Source: Mycobacterium pinniadriaticum
GTDB lineage: Bacteria > Actinomycetota > Actinomycetes > Mycobacteriales > Mycobacteriaceae
NCBI RefSeq assembly: GCF_026242045.1
Contig: NZ_JAPJDO010000003.1
Coordinates: 62,001 to 126,000 of the forward strand
Length of the DNA stretch: 64,000 nt
Direction: 5' to 3'
Shown here: piece after piece, positions 16,772 to 24,988 of the stretch
Layout: each line of letters begins with the position of its first letter
Numbering within the stretch: position 1 is the first letter of the stretch
Notes under the pieces: generated by a model
What the model was told of the DNA's origin: nothing
Database searches by the model: none
The model's input: the letters and a program-made list of their open reading frames with translations, nothing else
Position numbers and translations under genes: made by a program

Positions 16772-17431
16772 ATGTCTGATGCACTGCTGGGCGCCATCGC
16801 CGTCGTCTCCGCCATCACCCTTGCCGCGATCATCGTCGCGGCCGGTCTCGCCGGCCAACCGCCCCGGCCGGCACGCCCACGCCGAGCTCGCTGCCCGCGC
16901 TCGATCGGCGTCGGTACCGTACAGATGGTGGCGGACGCGGACGATCCCGTGATCGTCATCGAGGTGGAAAGTGTTGCCGGCCAGCGCTTCACCGGACGGC
17001 TGTGCCACGGCCACGGCGATCCGGTGGTCTCGGCGCTGAGGCCGGGGGTGATTGTGTTGGTGTCCTTCGACCCGGCCAGCCGCAACCACCTCTCGCTGGC
17101 CGACGACGCCATCGCGGTGCGGGCCGCCGTCGACCACACGCTGGTTCGTCAAGGCGTGCTCACCGACGATCAGCTGGATGTGATCCGGTTCGGCACCCGT
17201 TCGTGCGGGGTGGTGACCGGGATGCGGCCCACCGGCCGCGAGCGGGCCGCCTACCTCGAGGTGGAACTCGACCTCATGGTCACCCGCCCCGGTGGTGGTC
17301 AGTTCCCGGCCCGCGAAACCACCCTCGTGCCGGAAACCGCGCTGCTCAAGGTCTCCCCCGGCAGCATCATCGACGCCTACTACCTGCCGGAGGACGAATC
17401 CGCGATCGCGGTGTGCGTGCCACCGGCGTGA
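16772..17431 (+). CDS. Membrane-anchored protein with duplicated beta domain
   Basis: 219 residues. One N-terminal transmembrane segment (about 4-27, ALLGAIAVVSAITLAAIIVA) is followed by a basic stretch and two similar beta modules: about 43-105 (GTVQMVADADDPVIVIEVES ... ALRPGVIVLVSFDP) and about 138-215 (CGVVTGMRPTGRERAAYLEV ... KVSPGSIIDAYYLPED). Both modules show the same order of G-V, V-E-V, G-F and P-G-hydrophobic positions, suggesting internal duplication. No catalytic motif. It lies between the two operons of the CHAT locus, transcribed the opposite way, and ends 5 bases from the CHAT gene. It may act as a membrane tether or sensor (inference). Confidence 0.7.
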   Translation: MSDALLGAIAVVSAITLAAIIVAAGLAGQPPRPARPRRARCPRSIGVGTVQMVADADDPVIVIEVESVAGQRFTGRLCHGHGDPVVSALRPGVIVLVSFDPASRNHLSLADDAIAVRAAVDHTLVRQGVLTDDQLDVIRFGTRSCGVVTGMRPTGRERAAYLEVELDLMVTRPGGGQFPARETTLVPETALLKVSPGSIIDAYYLPEDESAIAVCVPPA

Positions 17432-17436
17432 GCGGG

Positions 17437-18777
17437 TCACCGCGCACCCCCGACCGCGAACGTGACCAGCGCAGCCCAGTACAGCGGGCTGGCGGTGACG
17501 TCGCCGTCGCGCCACCGGCGCATCTGCTCGCGCTGCCACCTGTTGAGACTCAACACCGCGTCGTCATCCTCGTGCGCCTTGTCGACGGCGATGACGATCT
17601 CGGCCATCGGATCCTCGGCGCGGACGGTGAACCGGCGATATCCGGCGGTGGTGGGCAACGACCACAGCGTCGCGGTCACCAGTTCGCTGCCGCACAGAAC
17701 CATCGCGGCGACCAGTCCGGTCGCCTCGTCGAATTGATAGTCGCCGCCGGAACCGCACGCGAGCAGCGCGACCCTGGGCGGCGCCGGCAGTGCGGCGGCC
17801 ATCAGGTCGGAGGCCAGCAGCGGGCGGTGATTCCCGACTGGTTCGGCGGCACCCTCGGCCGCGGCCGTGCAGGCCAGATGCAGGGCGGCGCGATCGGCGT
17901 AGCCGTGGGCACGGTCGGCGGCGCTGGCATGGCCGACGAACAGCAACCGGCTCGGGGCGCACTCCAGGAGCGTGGCCAACCAGGTTCGGTCGGCGTCGGT
18001 GCGGCGGAACAACTCCACCGCGGCATCGACCTGGGGCAGTACCGGACGGCGCGCGAGGAGTTCGCCGAAATGGCGGGACAGCGCAGTCTGGCTCGACGGC
18101 CGGCCCAGCACCGAGCCCAAGGGTGAATCCGGCCGCTGACCCGGAACGCGGGGATCGACCACCAGAAGTGCTGGAGCGCTGCGCCTTTCGCGCCATTGCA
18201 CCGGTATGCGCGGTGCATGCGCGATGTTGGGTGGCACGGCCAGCACCACATCAGCCAGCTCCATGAGACGCAAGCCCTCGGTGACGGTGTCGATATCGTC
18301 CAGCTGCCACCGAATGCGGGCCGCGTTGGTTCCCTTGAAGGTGACCGCCGCCTTGCGCGCGGCGATCAGCTCCTCGGGATCCGGACCGGTCAGCGGAACC
18401 GCCAGCAGGCCCCACGGGATGCGCGCCAGCCGGGCACTGGGAGAGATGAACAGCACGGGCCGCGGATCGGCGACGCAATCCGAGATCAGTTGCCACGCCG
18501 GTGCGGATATCAACAGCGCGCCCAGGATATAGGCGAGGGTCAGCTCGCCCTGTGCGGTGGCGAACGGCCCGCGGGTCAGCGCCCGGTCCAGCGCCTCGGT
18601 GAGGCTCTCGTCGCCGTCCGGGTCTGGTAATGCCGCTTGGAGTTCCTTGAGCGCGGCCAGCACGATCGGCTCGTGCAGCACCCACGTCACGGTCCCCCCG
18701 GGCTGGCCGATGATGCGCAGGCTGGCATAGGTCGCGACTCCGACGTCGGCAAAGCGCAGGACGAGCGTGGTGCTCAT
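17437..18777 (-). CDS. CHAT-domain (caspase-like) protein
   Basis: 446 residues. The C-terminal half is a CHAT protease domain (clan CD, related to caspases and separase): the catalytic His is in LLFVGHASAA (His283) and the catalytic Cys in ALLACGSGGDYQFDE (Cys341), followed by VAAMVLCGSELVTATLWSLP and the usual end SPLYWAALVTFAVGG. The N-terminal half (about 1-190) includes SARLARIPWGLLAVPL, also common in CHAT proteins. Start ATG 18777 overlaps the TPR gene stop (ATGA). No signal peptide, so it is cytoplasmic. In known TPR-CHAT systems the TPR part senses and the CHAT part cleaves; that fits but is inferred. Confidence 0.85.
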   Translation of the reverse strand: MSTTLVLRFADVGVATYASLRIIGQPGGTVTWVLHEPIVLAALKELQAALPDPDGDESLTEALDRALTRGPFATAQGELTLAYILGALLISAPAWQLISDCVADPRPVLFISPSARLARIPWGLLAVPLTGPDPEELIAARKAAVTFKGTNAARIRWQLDDIDTVTEGLRLMELADVVLAVPPNIAHAPRIPVQWRERRSAPALLVVDPRVPGQRPDSPLGSVLGRPSSQTALSRHFGELLARRPVLPQVDAAVELFRRTDADRTWLATLLECAPSRLLFVGHASAADRAHGYADRAALHLACTAAAEGAAEPVGNHRPLLASDLMAAALPAPPRVALLACGSGGDYQFDEATGLVAAMVLCGSELVTATLWSLPTTAGYRRFTVRAEDPMAEIVIAVDKAHEDDDAVLSLNRWQREQMRRWRDGDVTASPLYWAALVTFAVGGAR

Positions 18778-20453
18778 GGCCACGTCGACCACGCGGCCCC
18801 GCCGGAGGTGACGGCCTGGCCGTAGCGGTTGTGGGCCAGCAGTCGGTAGCGGGCGAGGATTGGCGCCCCGCCGGGGTCCATCTGTAGGGGTGGCAGCGGT
18901 CCCAGCGTGGTGAGCGTCAGTGCGTCGACCGAGTACCCGCTGGCGGCCAACGCCTCCTCGTCGAATGTCTCCACCGGCGCCACCGCAGTTGCCGGGGCAT
19001 CCCACCCGCTGTCTTGCGCACGCGGTTCGTGGGCAAAAGTGCCACGCGCACAATGATATTCGATCAGTTCGCTGAGGAGTGCGTCGTTCTCCGACTCCCA
19101 CGCCACCGAGAACGCGCCGGCCAGCATCCGTGCCGACACCGCCGACGCCCATCGCCAGCGCGCGTCGGCGTCCGGCATGGCGTAGCGCACGGAGTCCACG
19201 GCCAGGGCGGCGGGAATCTTCAGTTCGGCAGCTTTCTCCAGTTTGGCCATGGCGTTGCGGTGGCGCTCACTCCCGGCCTCGAACCGGGTGAGGCCGGCGG
19301 AGGCCACCTGGCTCTCCTGGACCTGCTGCCAGCTGTCCCACGGATCGCCGGCACCGTCGACGTTCAAGTCGGCCAGGGCGTCGGCCCGCCAGATCGAGCC
19401 GAGGTGGTCGTCGAGGCGGGCGTACTGCAACCAACTCGATCGCGGCCAGTCGTCCAGGAACGCGCGAGCCTCGGCCACCCGGTCGACCGCCTCGGCGAAG
19501 CGTCCCCGGAACACCGAGATCCAGCTGCGTTGCAGCAGGATGCGATGGATGTACAGCGGGCGGCCCAGCTCTCGCCACTGTGTTTCGGCATGTCCCCAGG
19601 ATTCGTCGGCCTCTTCCAGCCAGCCGAATCCCAACCGGGTGAGTCCGAAATACCACCAGCACCGGGCGACGTCATGGGCGCGTGAATGCTCGGCGATCAC
19701 CGGATAGGCGGACCCGACCAGTCGCTCGGTGGATTCGTGGTCCCCCCGCATCCAGGCGGCTGCGGCAGTCTCGAGTTCAGCTCGCGCCCAATACAATCCC
19801 CACTCCCGGCGCTGCGCTCGGGCGCCCGCCCGGTGTAGCCACTGCTCGCCTTCGCCCAGTCTGCCGGTCTCCACGCAGAACCGGCCGTAGGCGATTCCGG
19901 CGGCAACCAGGAGCTGGTCGGCGTCGTCGGTGCCGTCGGTCAGTCCGTCAACGATCGGGATGATCTCCTGCCACAGTGCCGAGGCCGGTACGTGCAGATC
20001 GTCGTCGCACAGCGCCGTCGCGCACAGCACAGCGGCCAGGGTCGACAGATGGCGCTGTTCGGCTTCCAGGTCGGGGAGCTGTTGCCCGGCTTCGTCATCG
20101 TGCAGGCCGGCGAGCTCGGTCGCGGCTTCTTCGTGATCGCCGGCCGCCGCGGCCAGGCCGGTGCGCAGGTATCGGGCCCGCAGGGTATAGCGGGCGACCA
20201 GATGGCCGGTCGGCGCGCCGTCGGCGTACTGGGCGAGGCAGTCGGTCATCCGCCGGAGGCACTCGCGGGTGCCGTCGTAAGCCGTTCTGGTGAGGTAGAT
20301 CTCGCCGAGCTGGGCGTAGACCTCGAGGGCCAGGTCGTCGCGACCCTCGCGTTCGATCTCCGGCATGAGCGACAGCAGCAGCTCCTTGGCCACCTCCTCC
20401 TTGGCGGCAAGCGCGAGCTGGCGGGCCCGCTGCAGCTCAGTGTTGATGGACAC
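18774..20453 (-). CDS. Tetratricopeptide-repeat protein coupled to CHAT protein
   Basis: 559 residues, almost entirely helical with TPR-like pairs, e.g. ALEVYAQLGEIYLTRTAYDG (about 46-65), DQLLVAAGIAYGRFCVETGR, WGLYWARAELETAAAAWMRG and IHRILLQRSWISVFRGRFAEA. The tail after about 500 has a small beta region (TLTTLGPLPPLQ). No enzyme motif. GTG 20453 is supported by TATGAT six bases upstream. Its stop overlaps the CHAT start. TPR arrays bind proteins, and in split TPR/CHAT pairs this is the likely sensor or substrate receptor (inference). Confidence 0.8.
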   Translation of the reverse strand: MSINTELQRARQLALAAKEEVAKELLLSLMPEIEREGRDDLALEVYAQLGEIYLTRTAYDGTRECLRRMTDCLAQYADGAPTGHLVARYTLRARYLRTGLAAAAGDHEEAATELAGLHDDEAGQQLPDLEAEQRHLSTLAAVLCATALCDDDLHVPASALWQEIIPIVDGLTDGTDDADQLLVAAGIAYGRFCVETGRLGEGEQWLHRAGARAQRREWGLYWARAELETAAAAWMRGDHESTERLVGSAYPVIAEHSRAHDVARCWWYFGLTRLGFGWLEEADESWGHAETQWRELGRPLYIHRILLQRSWISVFRGRFAEAVDRVAEARAFLDDWPRSSWLQYARLDDHLGSIWRADALADLNVDGAGDPWDSWQQVQESQVASAGLTRFEAGSERHRNAMAKLEKAAELKIPAALAVDSVRYAMPDADARWRWASAVSARMLAGAFSVAWESENDALLSELIEYHCARGTFAHEPRAQDSGWDAPATAVAPVETFDEEALAASGYSVDALTLTTLGPLPPLQMDPGGAPILARYRLLAHNRYGQAVTSGGAAWSTWP

Positions 20454-20459
20454 GGCTGG

Positions 20460-20465
20460 ATCATA
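20460..20465 (-). promoter_or_regulatory. -10 element, leaderless TPR-CHAT operon
   Basis: TATGAT on the minus strand, followed by CCAGCC and the GTG at 20453; no ribosome site fits between them. It lies about 30 bases beyond the lpqH terminator hairpin. Confidence 0.6.
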
Positions 20466-20493
20466 AGTCGGCCGAACGGTTCGGAGCCGCCGA

Positions 20494-20524
20494 GACGGCG
20501 GACGTGCCCGGCACGTCCGCCGTC
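20494..20524 (-). terminator. Perfect 15-bp hairpin after lpqH
   Basis: Arms 20494-20508 and 20510-20524 are exact reverse complements with one base between them. It starts 23 bases after the lpqH stop and precedes the TPR-CHAT promoter. There is no T-tract, as is common for mycobacterial intrinsic terminators. It probably separates lpqH transcription from the CHAT locus. Confidence 0.7.
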
Positions 20525-20547
20525 CCTCTCCCGCGATGCCGGCCACC

Positions 20548-21045
20548 TCAGCTGCAGGTGACGGTGATCTCGAACTTCTTGCTGATCATGCCGGCCATCG
20601 GGTTCTTCATATCGGCGCCGGCCGCCTCACCGGTGATCGTGTAGGTGTTGCCATCCACCTTGACGTCGGCAGAACCGGTCTTCATGCCCATGTTGTCGCT
20701 CACCGCGAGTGCGTTGCCATCGACGACCATCCCCAGGGACTGCACCTTCGGCGGCTGACCGTCGGTCATGACCACACCGAGCCCCTGCTGACCACCGACC
20801 GCCCCACTGGCGATATTGATCGTGTTGCCCTGCTTGACGCAGGTCACGGTGTTCAGGTCCAGGCCCTGCAGGTCGTTTCCCTCGACCTTGACCGACGTCT
20901 TCCCGCCGGAGGCGACCGCGGCGCTGGTGGGCGCGGGACCCGTCGCCGAGCTGGTGGGATTGGTGCTGCTGTTGTTGTCGGAGCAGGCCATCAGGAGCAT
21001 GCTGCAGCCGACCACGCCGACACCAACCGCGAGAATTCGTTTCAC
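20548..21045 (-). CDS. lpqH: LpqH-family 19 kDa lipoprotein antigen
   Basis: 165 residues. The signal peptide ends in the lipobox LLMAC (Cys21), followed by a Ser/Thr/Asn/Pro linker (about 22-48) of the kind that is O-mannosylated in LpqH. The remainder matches the mycobacterial 19 kDa antigen family (Rv3763, LppE): GLDLNTVTCVKQGNTINIAS, GQQGLGVVMTDGQPPKVQSL and a final FEITVTCS giving a disulfide pair. GTG 21045 has ribosome site AAGGGA. An exported, surface-anchored protein that signals through TLR2 in pathogens; its physiological role is unknown. Paralogues exist, so LppE is an alternative name. Confidence 0.85.
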   Translation of the reverse strand: MKRILAVGVGVVGCSMLLMACSDNNSSTNPTSSATGPAPTSAAVASGGKTSVKVEGNDLQGLDLNTVTCVKQGNTINIASGAVGGQQGLGVVMTDGQPPKVQSLGMVVDGNALAVSDNMGMKTGSADVKVDGNTYTITGEAAGADMKNPMAGMISKKFEITVTCS

Positions 21046-21150
21046 CTGTATTCCCTTCGTTCGCGCGGCGCCTCGGTGGCACCGTCACGAACCAAGTACA
21101 GGCTCCGGTGGTCGCTACCGATCCCAAACTTTTCGCGACGCGGCGGCCGT

Positions 21151-21210
21151 CGAGATCGACGAAATGCGGGCGTTTATTCGCACTTCCCCGGCGATTTGTC
21201 GGTTTGGGCG
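21151..21210. repeat. Dispersed 60-base intergenic repeat, copy A
   Basis: Ends of 16 bases (CGAGATCGACGAAATG) and 13 bases (GTCGGTTTGGGCG) are identical to copy B at 48202-48261, with a 31-base less conserved centre in both. It lies between the amidohydrolase stop and lpqH, in non-coding sequence. Confidence 0.7.
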
Positions 21211-21223
21211 TGAACGACGGGGC

Positions 21224-22486
21224 TCAGGCTTTGGCCAGCTGCTTTTCGGCGTAGCGCTGCGCCCATTCCTTGCGGGAGCGGATGGACACGTCGACATCGG
21301 CACCCTTCGCGCGCAGCCCTTTGACAGTGGCGTCTTTCTTGGCGGTACGGGCGAACGGGTCCCAGCTGAAGAACCGGCAGGAGTTCTCCCAGGTGATCTT
21401 GTTGATGTCCGAGTCCGAAGCGCCCGCGGCGTTCAGTTCCGCAAGAACCTGCTCGGGTGCGTCGGGCCAGAAGCAATCCGAGTGCGGGTAGTCGCACTCC
21501 CAGGCGATGATGTCGATGCCGATCTCGTGGCGGAGTTTCAGCGAGGTCTTGTCGGTGACGTAGCAGGCCAGCGAGTGCTCGCGGAACACCTCACTGGGCA
21601 TCTTGTCGCCGAAGTCGCGCCGCAGCCATTTCTGGTTGGTGTAGTGGCGGTCGCTGCGGTCGAGGTAGAACGGGATCCAGCCGATACCGCCCTCGGAGAA
21701 GGCGAACTTCAGGTCGGGATAGTTGCGCATCGCCGGTCCCCACAGCAGATCCTGGGCGCACATCGCCGACACCTGGGTGGCCAGGATGATCATGTTGTCG
21801 ATGGGCGCGTTGGGCGCCATGCTGATCGCGCCGAACCCGGTGCCGATGTGCAGGCACATCACCACGTTCTCCTCGGATAGCGCCCGGAACACCGGACCCC
21901 AGTAGTCCTCGTCGTGATAGCTGGGCAGACCCTCCAGATGCGGGAGTTCGGGCATGGTGACGGCCCGGCAGCCCTTGGCCGCGACCCGGCGGATCTCGGC
22001 GCACATCCCCTCGGGCGTCCAGGTCGGCAGGATCGCGATGGGGATGAAGCGGTCCGGATAGGAGCCGGCCCATTCGTCGATGTGCCAGTCGTTGTAGGCA
22101 GACACCATCACCAGGGTGATGTCCTCGCGAGTCATGTTGAGGTGCCGCGCGGAGAAGCCGGTGAACGTCGGGAAGCACATCGAGGCCAGGATGCCGTTGC
22201 GGTTCATGTCGCGGACCCGCTCATGGACGTCGTAAACGCCGGGGCGCATCTCGGCGAAGCCGGCCGGATCGCGACCCCACTCCTCGGCAGGCCAGGACAC
22301 CACCGCGTTCAGCCCGCTCACGCCCTGCGGGCGGCCCTGGTACATCCACTGGTCGACGCCCTTGTCATCGGTGACGACGATCGGCGCGTCCGGCTTGTAC
22401 TTGGCCGGGACGTGGTTGAGGAACATGTCGGGCGGCTCGACCACATGGTCGTCGATGCTCACCAGAATCAGGTCGTCGACGTTCAT
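21224..22486 (-). CDS. Amidohydrolase family (PF04909) metal-dependent hydrolase
   Basis: 420-residue TIM-barrel amidohydrolase. The N-terminal metal motif is SIDDHVVEPPDMF (about 9-21). Further conserved parts are MCFPTFTGFSARHLNM, VMCLHIGTGFG, a region near 270 FSEGGIGWIPFYLDR and ECDYPHSDCFWPDA, where the last metal Asp sits. Such proteins hydrolyse or decarboxylate ring-cleavage and other acidic products; many lie in mycobacterial aromatic or steroid clusters. ATG 22486 is divergent from an AraC regulator with only 25 bases between starts, so that regulator probably controls it. Confidence 0.83.
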   Translation of the reverse strand: MNVDDLILVSIDDHVVEPPDMFLNHVPAKYKPDAPIVVTDDKGVDQWMYQGRPQGVSGLNAVVSWPAEEWGRDPAGFAEMRPGVYDVHERVRDMNRNGILASMCFPTFTGFSARHLNMTREDITLVMVSAYNDWHIDEWAGSYPDRFIPIAILPTWTPEGMCAEIRRVAAKGCRAVTMPELPHLEGLPSYHDEDYWGPVFRALSEENVVMCLHIGTGFGAISMAPNAPIDNMIILATQVSAMCAQDLLWGPAMRNYPDLKFAFSEGGIGWIPFYLDRSDRHYTNQKWLRRDFGDKMPSEVFREHSLACYVTDKTSLKLRHEIGIDIIAWECDYPHSDCFWPDAPEQVLAELNAAGASDSDINKITWENSCRFFSWDPFARTAKKDATVKGLRAKGADVDVSIRSRKEWAQRYAEKQLAKA

Positions 22487-22497
22487 GTTTCAAGTTG

Positions 22498-22503
22498 TAC
22501 CCT
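22498..22503 (+). promoter_or_regulatory. -10 candidate, AraC-type gene
   Basis: TACCCT, 8 bases before ATG 22512. The whole divergent region is 25 bases, so both start codons must have overlapping promoters; a near-leaderless transcript is the simplest reading. Confidence 0.35.
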
Positions 22504-22511
22504 CGATAACC

Positions 22512-23372
22512 ATGACCGTCTCCGCACATTCGGCCAGAGGTTTGGCCGAAACGGCCAAGATGCGGCCGGGGGCGCAACCGGCCAACATCGGCCAGGTGGA
22601 GCTGCGCCGGGGCGGGCGGGTCCTGGCGGGCAGCTACCTCTACGAGGGCGACCTGCTGGTCACCGGCTGGCATTTTCACGACATGCACCAGGTCGAATAC
22701 GCGATCGGTGGGGTGGTCGAGGTCGAGACGGCATCGGCACACTATCTGTTGCCGCCCCAGCAGGCGGCCTGGATCCCCGCCGGGCTGGAGCACCAGGCGA
22801 CGATGAATCCGTCGGTCAAGACACTGGCGGTGATGTTCGACCCGGAGCTCATCCCCAATCCCGGCGATCGCGCCCGGATTCTGGCGGTTTCCCCGCTCAT
22901 CCGGGAGATGATGCTCTACGCACTGCGCTGGCCGATCTACCGCGCCGACGAGGACGAAGCGTCCGACCTGTTTTTCGGCACGCTGGCCAACCTGGTGGCC
23001 GAGGCACTGGATCACGAAGCGCCGCTGAGCCTTCCGAGCTCTGACGACCCTATCGTGGCGGCGGCGATGGCCTACACGAAGAACCATCTGCAGTCGGTGA
23101 GCCTGCAAGAGGTCTGCCGCGCGGTCGCCGTCTCCGAACGCACACTGCGACGCCAGTTCCAGAACGAGGCGCAGATGTCCTGGCGCACCTACCTGTTGCA
23201 CGCCAGGATGTTGCGGGCGATGGCACTACTGGCCGGCCCGGCCCAGAGCGTGCAGCAGACCGCCACCGCCGTCGGCTTCGACAGCGTGGGCTCGTTCACC
23301 CGGGCCTTCAGTCAGTTCTGCGGGGAAACCCCGTCGTCATACCGAAGGCGTGTCGCCAGCACCGGTGTGTGA
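22512..23372 (+). CDS. AraC family transcriptional regulator
   Basis: 286 residues. The N-terminal cupin/AraC ligand domain (about 25-120) includes GWHFHDMHQVEYAIGG and PPQQAAWIPAGLEHQATM. The C-terminal AraC DNA-binding domain (about 185-280) has two HTH motifs: VSLQEVCRAVAVSERTLRRQF and VQQTATAVGFDSVGSFTRAF. ATG 22512 is chosen because upstream in-frame sequence overlaps the divergent amidohydrolase gene. It probably senses the substrate of the amidohydrolase and switches that gene; the ligand is unknown. Confidence 0.88.
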   Translation: MTVSAHSARGLAETAKMRPGAQPANIGQVELRRGGRVLAGSYLYEGDLLVTGWHFHDMHQVEYAIGGVVEVETASAHYLLPPQQAAWIPAGLEHQATMNPSVKTLAVMFDPELIPNPGDRARILAVSPLIREMMLYALRWPIYRADEDEASDLFFGTLANLVAEALDHEAPLSLPSSDDPIVAAAMAYTKNHLQSVSLQEVCRAVAVSERTLRRQFQNEAQMSWRTYLLHARMLRAMALLAGPAQSVQQTATAVGFDSVGSFTRAFSQFCGETPSSYRRRVASTGV

Positions 23373-23584
23373 CGTGTCCGCGCGCCGGCGGGTTCGCTCA
23401 TGCCAGCGCAGACGCAATAGCAGCAGCCCGCGGTGCGCCTCGAACCCCAGCGACAACGGATGGCGCCAGGGACCCGATCGTGTCCGTCGTGTTTGTGCCA
23501 CGACACCACTGTGCCACCCGGCCGACAGCGGCCGCCGCGACACGCGCCGCACTGTGCTGGTTGTCACCTGAAGTTCGTTGTCTG

Positions 23585-24283
23585 TCAAGAATCCTCGTCG
23601 GCACCCGTGATCGCAGCGACCAGCGGGCCGAGTTCGCCGCCGACGGCCCCTCGAACCTCCTGGCCGGCCCGTTTGGCCGACTCGTTGACGTCACCGCGAG
23701 CCGCGGTCGCCGTGGCCCGCAACTCCTCGATGTTGCGGCCCAACGCTTCACGCACATTGTGCCCCTGGGTGGCGGCGATCGCCACCGCGAAGGCGCCGTC
23801 GAAGGCCGAGCCCGCCACCGTGCCCTGGGCGGAGGCCAGGGAACCGGCGACCTCGCCCGCGTAGCCGAGGATCGCCACCGGAAGGGTGGCCTGATGCCCG
23901 ACGAAGGTTGTGACAGCGGCACGAAGCCGTCCGCCGGCTTCGCCGATCACGTCCTGTACACCCGTGCCGGTGCGCTCCCAGGCCGCGGCGAGGGTATCTC
24001 CGTCTTGAATGGCACCCGCGAACGTGGCCGGTGCGTGCGCGACGGCGGTCGTGACATCGGTTGCAGCATCGATCAATTGGCTGCTGAGGGCCTGACCGAC
24101 GGCGATCTGGCGCTCGAGGACCTGGCGAATGACGATGTTCATCCGTGATTCGTGATCTTCGTCGCCGCCGACCTCGCCCGGCAGGAGGTCCTCGTCGGGT
24201 TCGTCGGCGGCAATCGGTGTGGCGTCGTCATCGACGGCCGGAACGGCGGAGACTGTTTCGAACTCGGTCGGAGTTTCAGACAT
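23585..24283 (-). CDS. Unknown acidic helical protein (phasin-like)
   Basis: 232 residues, start ATG 24283. The first 45 residues are acidic and disordered (DEPDEDLLPGEVGGDEDHES), the rest is Ala-rich amphipathic helix (QVLERQIAVGQALSSQLIDA, WERTGTGVQDVIGEAGGRL, AARGDVNESAKRAGQEV). The pattern resembles phasins or other coiled surface-binding proteins, but I see no diagnostic motif, so function is not assigned. No signal peptide. It stands alone, facing the AraC gene across about 210 bases with no clear feature. Confidence 0.65.
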   Translation of the reverse strand: MSETPTEFETVSAVPAVDDDATPIAADEPDEDLLPGEVGGDEDHESRMNIVIRQVLERQIAVGQALSSQLIDAATDVTTAVAHAPATFAGAIQDGDTLAAAWERTGTGVQDVIGEAGGRLRAAVTTFVGHQATLPVAILGYAGEVAGSLASAQGTVAGSAFDGAFAVAIAATQGHNVREALGRNIEELRATATAARGDVNESAKRAGQEVRGAVGGELGPLVAAITGADEDS

Positions 24284-24499
24284 GCGGCCAGTCAACCCCG
24301 CCGGGCCGACCGGACGATATCGGCGAGGTGACGGGCGGGACTCCGGAAGGCGAAGAGAAAGCGGCCCGGCCGTCCCCGGTTACCAGAGTGCCGTCAGTTG
24401 GCCTCCAGGTAGTTGCCAGACAGTGCCCCTATTCTCAGTTTTCGCGTCCCGGCGACTGTGACGCTGCATGTCGGAGACCAGCGTGGAGGACGATCGCCT

Positions 24500-24937
24500 A
24501 TGACCAAGCTCATTCGACTCGGGCTGGGAGCCCTCGGCCTCGGTGCGATGTCGATCACGGTGGGGTCCGGTGTCGCCCTCGCCGACGACTATGCCGGGCA
24601 GTCGTATTCGGACGCCTCCTCGGCCATCAGCGACGCCGGCGAGACGCCCGTGGTCGCCACCTCCGTCGGGGACGGGGTCAGCCAGAGCGACTGCGTGGTG
24701 ACCCGCTCGCAGAAGGCGTCCTGGCTCAAGGGCGACAACTTCTCCCCCGTCACCGACACCGTGCTGCTCTACCTGAACTGTGACGCCAAACTCGCCAGCG
24801 CGGGCAAGCCCGGCAACTCGTTGGCCAGCCCCGAGGGCCAGGCGGAGGAGGCATCCGAGGAAGAGCAGGCGGCCAAGGAAGCCGCCGCCGCGCAGCAGAG
24901 CGAATCGAGCGAACTGCTCAGTCCCGGCGGCGACTGA
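24500..24937 (+). CDS. Exported PASTA-like protein
   Basis: 145 residues. A Sec signal peptide (about 1-27, GSGVALA before DD) is followed by a segment that reads like a PASTA fold (AGQSYSDASSAISDAGETPV ... DCVVTRSQKASW, about 30-78) with a pair of cysteines (DCVV and LNCDA). The C-terminal tail is Glu/Ala/Gln-rich and probably disordered. PASTA domains bind muropeptides or beta-lactams, but this one is divergent. ATG 24500 has ribosome site GGAGGA at 24485-24490. Function unknown; a cell-envelope role is likely. Confidence 0.72.
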   Translation: MTKLIRLGLGALGLGAMSITVGSGVALADDYAGQSYSDASSAISDAGETPVVATSVGDGVSQSDCVVTRSQKASWLKGDNFSPVTDTVLLYLNCDAKLASAGKPGNSLASPEGQAEEASEEEQAAKEAAAAQQSESSELLSPGGD

Positions 24938-24988
24938 GGATCGCGCCCGGGTTGCCGCCTGGCGCCGCGGCGGCGAGGATCCGTGAGA

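Noticed and set aside
18126..18630. Several long frames opposite the CHAT and TPR genes
   Set aside because: Arg/Pro-rich antisense shadows of well-supported genes; a common effect of high GC content.
23337..23588. 83-codon minus-strand frame between the AraC gene and the phasin-like gene
   Set aside because: TTG start, Arg/Thr-rich composition typical of shadow frames and overlap with the end of the AraC gene.
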